A DNA stretch of 25,841 nt, from assembly GCA_028717445.1 (NCBI GenBank), contig JAQUNU010000005.1:1-25841 (forward strand). Direction: 5' to 3'. The position numbers and the translations under genes were made by a program. How positions within the stretch are numbered: the stretch's first letter is position 1; each line of letters begins with the position of its first letter. The notes below the pieces were generated by a model that saw only the letters and a program-made list of their open reading frames with translations, was not told the origin of the DNA and did not search any database. Below are positions 16,013 through 23,210 of the stretch, piece by piece. The DNA comes from Candidatus Portnoyibacteriota bacterium (GTDB lineage: Bacteria; Patescibacteriota; Minisyncoccia; Portnoybacterales; GWB1-42-6).

Positions 16013-17292
16013 TTAAAAAAATTCTCAAAAAAATTATTCCGGATTTTGTTTTCAGCTGGTATCATTTTTGCCTGGCGTATTTGGGGGCGGGGATTTATGG
16101 TTTTCCTTCAAGAAAGATGTTTGTAATCGGCGTGACCGGCACGAAAGGGAAGACGACCACTTGCAATTTGCTCTTTCAGATTTTAAACGGCGCTGAAATG
16201 AAAGCTGGCATGGCTACGACCGTGAATTTTGGGATTGGGGATAAGCTGTGGATAAACTCCTATAAGCAAACTATGCTGGGCCGATTCCGACTGCAAAAAC
16301 TGCTCTCGCGGATGGCTTCGGAGGGCTGCAAATATGCCGTAATAGAAACCTCTTCGGAAGGCATTTTGCAGCATCGGCACCGCGCTATTGACTATTCGGC
16401 CGCAATACTGACTAATGTTTCACCGGAACATATCGAGCGGCACGGATCTTTTGAAAATTACCGCAGCGAGAAGCTGAAATTGTTTGAAAAAGTGGCGAAA
16501 AAAGAAAACGGGACCGGAATTTATAATTTAGATGACAGAAATATCGATTTTTTTCTGGAGCCGAAAATAAAAAATAAGTATGGTTTTGTAAAAAACGCGA
16601 TGGGCACTCCCCCATCCCAAGAGTTTAAAAAAGTTTTGCAAATAAGCGACATTGAGCTGCCCCCTGCCAAAACCGCTTTTGTGATGGCTGGTCAGAAGTT
16701 TGAGATGCCGCTTATCGGCGAGTTTAATGTCTATAACGCCGCCGCGGCCATTTGTTTTGGCTTATCGCAAGAAATTTCGGCTGAGAAAATAAAAAATATT
16801 TTGGTAAATGCCAAGCCAGCGCCCGGCCGCATGGAAATAATCAACGAAGGCCAGCCATTCACGATCGTGGTGGATTATGCGCACGAACCAGCTTCGCTGG
16901 AAGCGGTTTATAAAAGCTTGAAAATTTTTAATCCAAATAAAATTATCGCGGTTCTGGGCAGCCAGGGCGGCGGCCGCGATAAGGCCAAACGGCCAATTTT
17001 GGGCAGTTTGGCCGGCAGCTACGCGGATGTTGTCATTATTACCAACGAAGATCCTTATGATGAGGATCCGGAAAAAATAATCAATGACGTGGCTTTAGGA
17101 GTCGCCAATAAAGATAAAATTATCAAGATTATTGACCGGCGTGAGGCGATTAAAAAAAGTTTAAAATTAGCTTCGTCCGGTGATATTGTTGTTATCACTG
17201 GCAAGGGCGGCGAAATATCAATGTGTGTGGAAAACGGAAGGAAAATTCCATGGAAAGATTCGAAAATCATTGAAGAGGAATTAAAAAAATAG
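16009..17292 (+). CDS. murE: MurE-like UDP-MurNAc-tripeptide synthetase without the N-terminal UDP-binding domain
   Basis: 427 residues starting at a GTG that overlaps the previous stop codon. The ATP loop GVTGTKGKTT is at about 41-50, whereas classical MurE has about 100 residues before it. The first domain is replaced by a short hydrophobic stretch (FVFSWYHFCLAYLGAGIYGF). The central domain has ILTNVSPEHIERH, and the C-terminal domain has VVDYAHEPASLE, LGSQGGGRD and ITGKGGE. The position of the DNPR loop that selects meso-diaminopimelate in many MurE enzymes reads E347-D348-P349-Y350, so the third amino acid of the stem peptide is unclear. It is coupled to the FemAB gene and is the last gene before a terminator. 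Calling it murE is a family-level inference. Confidence 0.82.
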   Translation: MIKKILKKIIPDFVFSWYHFCLAYLGAGIYGFPSRKMFVIGVTGTKGKTTTCNLLFQILNGAEMKAGMATTVNFGIGDKLWINSYKQTMLGRFRLQKLLSRMASEGCKYAVIETSSEGILQHRHRAIDYSAAILTNVSPEHIERHGSFENYRSEKLKLFEKVAKKENGTGIYNLDDRNIDFFLEPKIKNKYGFVKNAMGTPPSQEFKKVLQISDIELPPAKTAFVMAGQKFEMPLIGEFNVYNAAAAICFGLSQEISAEKIKNILVNAKPAPGRMEIINEGQPFTIVVDYAHEPASLEAVYKSLKIFNPNKIIAVLGSQGGGRDKAKRPILGSLAGSYADVVIITNEDPYDEDPEKIINDVALGVANKDKIIKIIDRREAIKKSLKLASSGDIVVITGKGGEISMCVENGRKIPWKDSKIIEEELKK

Positions 17293-17301
17293 TTAAATTT
17301 C

Positions 17302-17330
17302 AAAAAACGACTGAATCCGGTCGCTTTTTT
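17302..17330 (+). terminator. Rho-independent terminator of the ruvA-femAB-murE operon
   Basis: An A-run, then CGACTG (17308-17313), loop AATC, CGGTCG (17318-17323) with one T-G pair, then a T-run to 17330. The flanking A and T runs may extend the stem and give some minus-strand activity. Confidence 0.85.
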
Positions 17331-17344
17331 GAAAGATCGAAAAA

Positions 17345-17353
17345 TGATATAAT
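17345..17353 (+). promoter_or_regulatory. Extended -10 promoter, predicted leaderless start for the 46-codon gene
   Basis: TGATATAAT (perfect TGnTATAAT) is followed by six bases (TTAATC) and the ATG at 17360. This is the same geometry as the ruvA promoter. The predicted start site coincides with the A of the ATG. Confidence 0.6.
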
Positions 17354-17359
17354 TTAATC

Positions 17360-17500
17360 ATGAAGAATTATTCTTCGGCGCGGGCCGGCAAAGGAAAAAC
17401 CGCTTATAGGACGTCCAGCGTCTTCCGTTATCAAAAATGTCGGCAAATTGCTTTGAAAAAGGCGGAAAAAAATAAGATTAACCATAGGAACTATAAATAA
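17360..17500 (+). CDS. 46-residue basic small protein, unknown, upstream of the beta-CASP nuclease
   Basis: ATG at 17360, stop TAA at 17498-17500, with no gap to the next ATG at 17501. The product is about one third Lys/Arg/His, with an N-terminal YSSARAGKGKTAYRTSS segment, a central CRQIALKKAEKN helix-like stretch and the end HRNYK. No family is recognised. Support for it as a real gene comes from its own extended -10 promoter at leaderless spacing, the exact stop/start junction with the next gene, and the lack of any other promoter for that gene. It could bind RNA or DNA, or serve as a translated leader that couples ribosomes to the nuclease gene. Confidence 0.6.
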   Translation: MKNYSSARAGKGKTAYRTSSVFRYQKCRQIALKKAEKNKINHRNYK

Positions 17501-18868
17501 ATGGCCAAATTAAAATTTCTGGGCGGGGCAGGCACGGTTTCCGGTTCTTGCTATGTTTTGGAAGCTGCCGGGAAAAAAATAATGATCGATTGCGGTTCAT
17601 TTCAAGGACCGCCCGAATTGGAAAGAAAGAACTCCGAACCTTTTGATTTTGAAACGGATCAAATTGATTATTTATTATTGACGCATTGCCATCTTGATCA
17701 TATCGGTCGCCTGCCCATTCTGGTTAAGCAGGGATTTGACGGAAAAATATATGCGACGCCGCCGACGATTGATTTCGTCGAGCTGATGCTTGAAGACAGC
17801 CGCAGGGTTCTTGAAGCCAAAGCGCGAAAAGACGCGAGCTTGATTTTTTATCATGAGCCGGATGTCCGCCGGATCATGGCGCTTTTTGAAAGCGCGACCT
17901 ACCATCAAAAAGTCCAGCTTTCGGAAAATATTTATTTTGAATTTTTCGAGGCGGGGCATATTCTCGGTGCGGTCATTATTCGGATTGTTTTTGACGAAGG
18001 ATCAGGCGAACGAACCATCGTTTTTTCCGGAGATCTTGGGCAGGATAAGAATTGCATTCTGCGTTCGCCCGAAACCATTGACCGGGCTGATTATGTTTTG
18101 ATTGAATCGGCTTATGGCGATCGGCTTCACGAAACCCAGCGGGAAACAAAAGATCAGGTTGAAGATGCCATTGAAGAAACGATTTCTCGGGGCGGCGTTT
18201 TAATGATCCCGACTTTCGCCATTGAGCGCGCGCAACAGCTTCTTTCTCATTTGAATGAATTGGTCGAAAACAAAAGAATCGGCTCTTTAAAGATCTTTAT
18301 TGATAGCCCTTTGGCTATCAAAGCGACGCAGATCTACGAAAAATACATGGAATTCTTTAATAAAGAAACTTGCGCGCTGATAAAATCCGGGGATGATATT
18401 TTCAAATTTAATAATCTTGAATTTACGCCAACCATCAAGGATTCGAAAAGAATCAACGACTCGCCGCCGCCCAAAATTATTATCGCGGGCTCGGGCATGT
18501 CCGAGGGCGGTCGGATCATACATCACGAAGCACGATATTTACCCGATTCCAAAAACACTTTGCTTTTCGTCAGCTATCAGGCCGAAGGAACTTTGGGCCG
18601 GAAAATTTTGGACGGAGAAAAAGAAGTGGAAATTCTGGACCAGAAGATAAAAGTCCGGGCCCAAATAAAAAGTATCAGCGGCTACTCGGCTCATGCCGAT
18701 AAAAAAGAGCTTATTAGCTGGCTTGGCGCCATCCGAAAGCCAATAAAAATGGTTTTTGTGGTGCAGGGAGAAAAAGTTCCCGCTGAGACGCTGGCGCAGA
18801 CCGTCAGGGACGAAATGGGGGTTGACGCGAAAGTTCCGGAATTAGGGCAGGAAGTCGAGCTGCAATAG
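17501..18868 (+). CDS. Metallo-beta-lactamase fold beta-CASP hydrolase (RNA-processing type)
   Basis: 455 residues. The metallo-beta-lactamase motifs are Asp30 (MIDCGSF), HCHLDHIGRLP (H62-x-H64-x-D66-H67), a GHILGAVI segment with a metal-binding His near 152, and FSGDLG near 175. The beta-CASP insertion has LMIPTFAIERAQQLL, IFIDSPLA and IIAGSGMSEGGRIIHH. The C-terminal SGYSAHADKKEL motif and a VVQGE segment complete the domain. The family is related to the CPSF-73 and archaeal/bacterial RNA nucleases. RNA cleavage or 3' processing is the most likely role. Its start touches the stop of the 46-codon gene. Confidence 0.92.
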   Translation: MAKLKFLGGAGTVSGSCYVLEAAGKKIMIDCGSFQGPPELERKNSEPFDFETDQIDYLLLTHCHLDHIGRLPILVKQGFDGKIYATPPTIDFVELMLEDSRRVLEAKARKDASLIFYHEPDVRRIMALFESATYHQKVQLSENIYFEFFEAGHILGAVIIRIVFDEGSGERTIVFSGDLGQDKNCILRSPETIDRADYVLIESAYGDRLHETQRETKDQVEDAIEETISRGGVLMIPTFAIERAQQLLSHLNELVENKRIGSLKIFIDSPLAIKATQIYEKYMEFFNKETCALIKSGDDIFKFNNLEFTPTIKDSKRINDSPPPKIIIAGSGMSEGGRIIHHEARYLPDSKNTLLFVSYQAEGTLGRKILDGEKEVEILDQKIKVRAQIKSISGYSAHADKKELISWLGAIRKPIKMVFVVQGEKVPAETLAQTVRDEMGVDAKVPELGQEVELQ

Positions 18869-18877
18869 ATTTTTTGG

Positions 18878-18907
18878 TTGGAAAAGGATAAAATACAATA
18901 ATATAAT
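18878..18907 (+). promoter_or_regulatory. Promoter of the SLOG gene, nearly leaderless
   Basis: TTGGAA (18878-18883), 18 bases, perfect TATAAT (18902-18907). The ATG is at 18917, nine bases after the -10 box, so the mRNA leader would be only about 3 nt. Confidence 0.5.
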
Positions 18908-18916
18908 TGAAAATCT

Positions 18917-19537
18917 ATGATTAAAAAACTTGCCTCCAGCTATTTGAAATATAAGATCTGCGTTTCCGGCGCGGCAAAAACGGATTGTTGCGCGGCTGGA
19001 GCCCTTGAGAAAGCCAAGGAAATCGGTCGAGAAATCGTTCGGCAAAACGGCGTGCTTGTGACCGGCGCCACCACCGGTATTCCCTATTGGGCCGCGATCG
19101 GCGCCAAAGAAGAGGGCGGAATTTCTATCGGATTTTCGCCGGCTGCCTCAGAAGTCGCGCACGTAAAAACTTATCGTTTGCCAATTGATTATTTTGATAT
19201 TATCGTTTATACGGGTTTTGAATACTCGGGCCGCAACCTTCTTTTAACCCGCGCCTCGGACGCCGTGGTGATTGCCTGCGGTCGGATGGGAACTCTTAAC
19301 GAATTTAGCATCGCTTTTGAAGATCAGAAACCAATCGGGATCTTAATCGAAACCGGAGGCATGTCCGATCATATTGAGCAGATCGTTGAATGGGCTCGCC
19401 GCGGCTCCGGGAAAATCGTTTACGATTCCAATCCCAGAAGTCTGATTGAAAAATTGATTGAATTGATTGAAAAAGAGAAGGTGGTCAAGATTGAAAAAAG
19501 GCCTTTTATTCCCGCCATATCTGAAGTGGAAAAATAA
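18917..19537 (+). CDS. SLOG/TIGR00725-type Rossmann nucleotide-binding protein
   Basis: 206 residues. It has a KICVSGAAKTD first strand, a VLVTGATTGIPYWAAIGA nucleotide-binding turn near 47-64, and an ASDAVVIACGRMGTLNEF motif near 115-132. This last motif is the variant of the PGGxGTxxE motif found in LOG (lysine decarboxylase-like) proteins. The proline and one glycine of PGG are replaced by Cys and Arg. Family proteins bind nucleotides or nucleotide-derived signals. Some hydrolyse them to release cytokinin-like bases, and others act in signalling or DNA uptake (DprA). Which applies here cannot be told. A 105-base AT-rich gap separates it from the next gene. Confidence 0.85.
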   Translation: MIKKLASSYLKYKICVSGAAKTDCCAAGALEKAKEIGREIVRQNGVLVTGATTGIPYWAAIGAKEEGGISIGFSPAASEVAHVKTYRLPIDYFDIIVYTGFEYSGRNLLLTRASDAVVIACGRMGTLNEFSIAFEDQKPIGILIETGGMSDHIEQIVEWARRGSGKIVYDSNPRSLIEKLIELIEKEKVVKIEKRPFIPAISEVEK

Positions 19538-19642
19538 AATTGTAATTGAATTTAATTTATAAGGCGGTTGTAAATTCATAAATAATTTTTCTTTATTTGC
19601 AAAATTATTAATTTGGTAAAGCTCCGAAAGGAGGTGAAATAA

Positions 19643-19894
19643 ATGCCAGAAGAAAAATTAATCGGCAGAATCTCTCATTTTTTCAACAATATCAGCGTTG
19701 GGATTATTGATCTTTCTGATTCGTTAGCCGTCGGCGATAAGATCCACATTAAGGGCGTCAGCACGGATATCGAGCAGATGGTTGACTCAATGCAGATAGA
19801 CCGCAAGGATGTTCCGAGCGCCTTCTCGGGCGAGGTTGGAATAAAAGTCAGTGGGAAAGTAAAAGAAGGCGACGAAGTTTTCAAAATCGTATAA
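19643..19894 (+). CDS. Stand-alone EF-Tu domain-2-like beta-barrel protein
   Basis: 83 residues. The pattern LIGRISHFFNNISVGII, VGDKIHIKG, VDSMQIDRKDV and VGIKVSGKVKEGDEVFKI matches the OB-like beta-barrel second domain of translational GTPases, found as a separate small protein in archaea and CPR bacteria ('translation elongation factor-like'). Its function is not established. Binding to an RNA or to the ribosome is an inference from the fold. It has one of the best SDs in the window, AGGAGGTGA at 19629-19637, with spacing of about 8 bases. The permease gene follows after 3 bases. Confidence 0.82.
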   Translation: MPEEKLIGRISHFFNNISVGIIDLSDSLAVGDKIHIKGVSTDIEQMVDSMQIDRKDVPSAFSGEVGIKVSGKVKEGDEVFKIV

Positions 19895-19897
19895 TTT

Positions 19898-21031
19898 ATG
19901 CTCAATAGAAACTTTTTTTACGCGCTTTCAACTTTGGTTGGAATGATCGTGGGCGTGGGAATTTTTGGCATTCCCTATTGTTTCGCTCAGGCCGGAATTA
20001 TGACAGGCTTTTTTTATTTGGGCGTTCTGGGCGCGATGGCTCTTTTGATTCATCTTTTTTACGGCGAAATCGTTTTGCGCACCGAGGGCGATCATCGGCT
20101 GGTCGGCTTTGCGGAAAAATATCTTGGCCGCGCGGGAAAAAGAATCACCGGGGCGGTCATTATTTTTGAATTCTACGGCGCCATGCTGGCTTATTTAATC
20201 GTGGCCGGGCAATTCTTAAATCTGTTGTTGGGCCGGTTCTTTGGCGGCGGCGATTTTTCCTGGACGATTGTTTTTTTTATCTTGGGCGCGGCGGCGATAT
20301 TCTTTGGTTTAAAAACTATCGGGGTGATTGAGTTTTTGATGACTTTTTTATTAATTATCGTGGCTGGTATTTTCATATATCAGGGCGGGATAAGGACCGA
20401 TTTAATCGATTTTACGACAGTCAATTGGGCTAATTTCTTTTTGCCCTACGGCGTCATCCTTTTTGCCTTGACCGGCGGCGCGGCCGTACCGGAGATGCGC
20501 CATATGCTCAAAGGGCAGGAAAAAAAGCTGAAGACAGCTATAATTATCGGAACTTTAATTCCTGTCTTAATCTATGCTGTTTTTGCCTTGAGCGTTGTCG
20601 GCGTTTCGGGGGGTCAAACGACGAAAAACGCGATTGAGGGCATGATTCCTTTTTTGGGTGAAAAAATAGTGATTATTGGCGCGGTTTTTGGGTTTCTGGC
20701 CGTGATTACTTCCTTTTTGGTGGTCGGATTGAATCTACGGCAGATTTTCCATTGCGATTACAAAATTAAGAAAAAGCTGGCCTGGTTTTTGGCCTGTTTC
20801 GTGCCTTTGGCCGGTTTTATTTTCGGTTTAAACAATTTTATCGCCGTTATCGGATTTATCGGCGCGATCGCCGGCGGGCTGGAGGGGATATTATTGATCC
20901 TTATTTATTTAAAGGCCAAAAGAACCGGTCGCCCGGCTTATTCTTTGCGTCTGCCCGCCTTTGTTCCCTGGTTGATGATGGCGACTTTTGCCCTGGGCAT
21001 TATCTATCATTTCATCTATTTGGCGGAATAA
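19898..21031 (+). CDS. Amino acid permease (aromatic amino acid/AAAP-type)
   Basis: 377 residues with about 11 hydrophobic segments. The first helix carries the broken-helix substrate motif LVGMIVGVGIFGIPYCFAQAG near 13-33, as in amino acid/auxin and aromatic amino acid permeases. TM3 has FYGAMLAYLIVAG, TM6 has LFALTGGAAVPEMRH, and a VFGFLAVITSFLVVGL segment lies near 265. It probably takes up an amino acid with H+ or Na+, which fits a cell with few biosynthetic pathways. The specific substrate is unknown. It starts 3 bases after the 83-residue protein stop, so it is probably translated by coupling and lacks its own SD. Confidence 0.88.
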   Translation: MLNRNFFYALSTLVGMIVGVGIFGIPYCFAQAGIMTGFFYLGVLGAMALLIHLFYGEIVLRTEGDHRLVGFAEKYLGRAGKRITGAVIIFEFYGAMLAYLIVAGQFLNLLLGRFFGGGDFSWTIVFFILGAAAIFFGLKTIGVIEFLMTFLLIIVAGIFIYQGGIRTDLIDFTTVNWANFFLPYGVILFALTGGAAVPEMRHMLKGQEKKLKTAIIIGTLIPVLIYAVFALSVVGVSGGQTTKNAIEGMIPFLGEKIVIIGAVFGFLAVITSFLVVGLNLRQIFHCDYKIKKKLAWFLACFVPLAGFIFGLNNFIAVIGFIGAIAGGLEGILLILIYLKAKRTGRPAYSLRLPAFVPWLMMATFALGIIYHFIYLAE

Positions 21032-21042
21032 TCGCCTCTGTT

Positions 21043-21110
21043 TGTCATTCCGGCCCTGAGCCGGAACCCAGTTTTTTTGGAGCTGGATTCCCGCTTTCGC
21101 GGGAATGACA
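21043..21110. repeat. Small palindromic repeat element with 9-bp terminal inverted repeats
   Basis: Ends TGTCATTCC (21043-21051) and GGAATGACA (21102-21110). Two hairpins lie inside: CCGGC-CCTGA-GCCGG (21050-21064) and ATTCCCGC-TTTC-GCGGGAAT (21087-21106). Short CCCAG and CTGG pieces face each other across a T-run. This is the widespread 'TCATTCCCGCGAAAGCGGGAATCCAG' class of non-coding repeat, MITE- or REP-like, found in many bacteria. It sits between the permease stop and the next ATG and may act as a transcription attenuator. If read as coding it gives the false leader peptide DSRFRGNDR. Confidence 0.8.
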
Positions 21111-21115
21111 GAAAA

Positions 21116-22432
21116 ATGTTAGAAAAAGCCGAAAGAATATTTTTTTATCTTTTTGTTTTTTTTCTGCCTTTTCAGACGCGGGCGCTCTTGAAATCTTTTA
21201 GTCAGCCTTTCAATGAATGGACTTCAGTCTCTTTTTATCTGACCGACCTGCTGGTGCTTGCGGTTATTTTTTTATGGATAATAAGAATCATAAAAAAAGA
21301 GGGTTTTTTAAAAATCGGTAAAACCGAGATAGTTTTATTTTTGTTTTGGCTGGTCGGCGCTTTATCAATCTTTAAAGCCGAAAACAGCTGGTTGGCAATT
21401 TTTCGGGAACTGAAGCTGGTTGAATTCGTTTTTTTGTTTTTGTATTTAAAGAATAATTTTAGTATTTATTCTTTAATTCCCTGGAAAGAATCGGGGCAAG
21501 CTCGAATTGAGAAGCTGGCCTTAGTCATAATTTCTTCCGGTCTGTTGCAGTCCCTGATCGCTATCGGCCAGTTTTTTCGGCAAAAAAGTTTTGGCTTGAG
21601 TTTTTTGGATGAATCGCCGCTGGCGTCTGATTTGTCGGGTGTGGCAAAAATATCCGTTGAAGGATCGCAAATGATCCGTGGTTATGGCCTGACGCCGCAT
21701 CCTAACGTTCTGGCCGCTTTTTTGGTTTCGGCTATCTTCGTTTGTCTATATTTGATGATCGGTCGATTCGGAAAAAATAAACTGACGGATTTGGGTTTTT
21801 CGGGTGCGTTATATGTTTTAATGCTCGGTCTGGCCGTGACTTTTTCTCGGACGGCGATTCTGTTCGGCCTGCTGGCGGTTTTTGTCTGGCTTTTTTATTT
21901 ATTTTTTAAAGAAAAATATAGAGCTTTAATTTTAAGAACGGCGCTTGTTTTTTCCGTTATTCTGCTTTTTTTAACCGTTGTTTTTTGGCCTTTAATCTCA
22001 AATCGGTTCGATTCAAATTTAGTCTTAGAAGGACAAGCATATGATTTAAGGGTTTTTTACAATAAAACCGCGCTTGAATTTATAAAACACAATTCTCTTC
22101 TTGGCGTTGGTATTGGAAATTTTGTGCCTTTTTTCATGGAGAAGGAAAAGCTGACGGAGGCCTGGATGTATCAGCCGGCGCATAATCTTTATCTTTTGAT
22201 CGGTTCGGAAATGGGAATTTTGGGCTTGGCGGTTTTTCTGATTTTTTTAGTTCTGGTTATGGTCGGGTTTTATAAAAACGCCTTTAAAAAGCCCATTTTT
22301 TTTGGCATTTTTCTATTGACTGTCAGCTATTTGCTATTCGCTGCCTCGGATCATTATTTCTGGACGATTCAGCAGGGCGGATTGATGTTTTGGGGGCTTT
22401 TGGGTATAATGGCCGGCAAGAGTGGTGAATAG
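21116..22432 (+). CDS. O-antigen ligase/polymerase-like membrane protein (Wzy/WaaL superfamily)
   Basis: 438 residues from the ATG at 21116. An upstream TTG-initiated extension would translate the repeat element and is rejected. About 11-12 hydrophobic segments are present. The family motifs are GYGLTPHPNVLAAFLV in the middle, an RTAILFGLLAVF helix, and after the large loop NSLLGVGIGNFVPFF with PAHNLYLLIGSEMGILGL, the usual signature around the catalytic histidine of O-antigen ligases. It should join or polymerise undecaprenyl-linked glycans at the outer face of the membrane. No SD is present. No glycosyltransferases lie in the window, so its substrate is unknown. Confidence 0.88.
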   Translation: MLEKAERIFFYLFVFFLPFQTRALLKSFSQPFNEWTSVSFYLTDLLVLAVIFLWIIRIIKKEGFLKIGKTEIVLFLFWLVGALSIFKAENSWLAIFRELKLVEFVFLFLYLKNNFSIYSLIPWKESGQARIEKLALVIISSGLLQSLIAIGQFFRQKSFGLSFLDESPLASDLSGVAKISVEGSQMIRGYGLTPHPNVLAAFLVSAIFVCLYLMIGRFGKNKLTDLGFSGALYVLMLGLAVTFSRTAILFGLLAVFVWLFYLFFKEKYRALILRTALVFSVILLFLTVVFWPLISNRFDSNLVLEGQAYDLRVFYNKTALEFIKHNSLLGVGIGNFVPFFMEKEKLTEAWMYQPAHNLYLLIGSEMGILGLAVFLIFLVLVMVGFYKNAFKKPIFFGIFLLTVSYLLFAASDHYFWTIQQGGLMFWGLLGIMAGKSGE

Positions 22433-22442
22433 CTTTTGGCGT

Positions 22443-22496
22443 ATAGCTTATATCAAGAGTATTTTAGTTTTGGGTTTGCCATTTGCCATAAGCTAT
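22443..22496. repeat. Short inverted repeat between the O-antigen ligase gene and tRNA-Arg
   Basis: ATAGCTTA (22443-22450) and TAAGCTAT (22489-22496), 38 bases apart, with another ATAGCTT just before at about 22430. The spacing is too wide for a normal terminator and there is no T-run. It may be the remains of a repeat element. A weak -10-like TATTAG at 22494-22499 might serve the tRNA. Confidence 0.35.
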
Positions 22497-22509
22497 TAGC
22501 TCGCAGAAG

Positions 22510-22581
22510 GTCTCCATAGCTCAGCGGAAGAGCGCTTCCCTCCGAAGGAAGAGGCCAGAGGTTCAAATCCTCTTGGGGACA
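22510..22581 (+). tRNA. tRNA-Arg, anticodon CCG
   Basis: A 72-nt cloverleaf. Acceptor arm GTCTCCA/TGGGGAC with one T-G pair; T8 A9; D arm GCTC/GAGC with a 7-base loop containing GG; anticodon arm CTTCC/GGAAG with loop CTCCGAA giving anticodon CCG (reads CGG, Arg); variable loop AGGCC; T arm AGAGG/CCTCT with loop TTCAAAT; discriminator A. The next bases are CGG, so CCA is not encoded and must be added by a nucleotidyltransferase. Confidence 0.95.
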
Positions 22582-22612
22582 CGGTAAAAATAAAAAAAAG
22601 GAGGGAGAAAGT

Positions 22613-23095
22613 ATGAGGTTCTTTAGAGGAATTTCTGATGAATCCGCGGTTATTCTTAATGGTGTTTTGCCTAATAGCAATATTGCTTTTTCTGCTCCAG
22701 TCGAATTTTCTTCAAGAAACTCGGGGGTTTTCATTGAAGGAAATTTAGAACAATTAAGAATCCTTCACGGGCCGTTGTTGGATCTTTTAAAGCGTACGGT
22801 CAAAGACGCTCTTTTTGGGGAATGGGTTGGCCTAAGTCCGGCTAACGAAGAAAATCCGCGGATGATCTTCCATTACACGGCCGCGGAAAAAATCGATAAA
22901 ATTAGGATTTTGAGTGCTGTTTTGCCAAGTCATTTGGCCAGATTTTGCAATTTGTGCTTGACACCGTTTTCCAAGATAACTGTAAAAATCGGAGGGAGGA
23001 TTGCTTGCGAGCAATATGTTGTTTGGCCGCCCTATTTTACTAGCGGCAAAATCCTTTTCAGTGAACCATCGGGCAAGATTGTTCCAATCCGTTGA
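22613..23095 (+). CDS. Hypothetical 160-residue soluble protein downstream of tRNA-Arg
   Basis: The ATG at 22613 has AAGGAGGG (22599-22606) at good spacing, and a strong terminator follows the stop, so it is very likely a real gene. The protein has no signal peptide or TM helix. Visible features are an N-terminal FFRGISDESAVILNGVLP, a YTAAEKIDKIRILSAVLP helix in the middle, a CNLC pair (FCNLCLTPFS), and a beta-rich C-terminus ending FSEPSGKIVPIR. No family is recognised. It begins 31 bases after the tRNA and may be read through from it. Confidence 0.7.
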   Translation: MRFFRGISDESAVILNGVLPNSNIAFSAPVEFSSRNSGVFIEGNLEQLRILHGPLLDLLKRTVKDALFGEWVGLSPANEENPRMIFHYTAAEKIDKIRILSAVLPSHLARFCNLCLTPFSKITVKIGGRIACEQYVVWPPYFTSGKILFSEPSGKIVPIR

Positions 23096-23113
23096 ACCAA
23101 CTTGATAAAAGCT

Positions 23114-23150
23114 AACGCCACACTTTTTGGGTGTGGCGTTTTTCTTTTTT
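23114..23150 (+). terminator. Strong rho-independent terminator after the 160-residue gene
   Basis: 10-bp arms AACGCCACAC (23114-23123) and GTGTGGCGTT (23131-23140) with a 7-base loop, then a T-rich tail to 23150. Confidence 0.94.
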
Positions 23151-23210
23151 TAAAAAGCGTGATAAGATTCAGAAAAGAAAAGCGCCAAACTAGGAGGTTT
23201 GGATTTTTTT

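Noticed and set aside
21077..21115. N-terminal extension of the O-antigen ligase from a TTG
   Set aside because: The extra codons translate a palindromic repeat element. The ATG at 21116 starts directly at the first hydrophobic helix.
22432..23100. Integrative element at tRNA-Arg
   Set aside because: No integrase, no visible direct repeat of the tRNA 3' end and only one unknown gene. Evidence is too thin to call an element.
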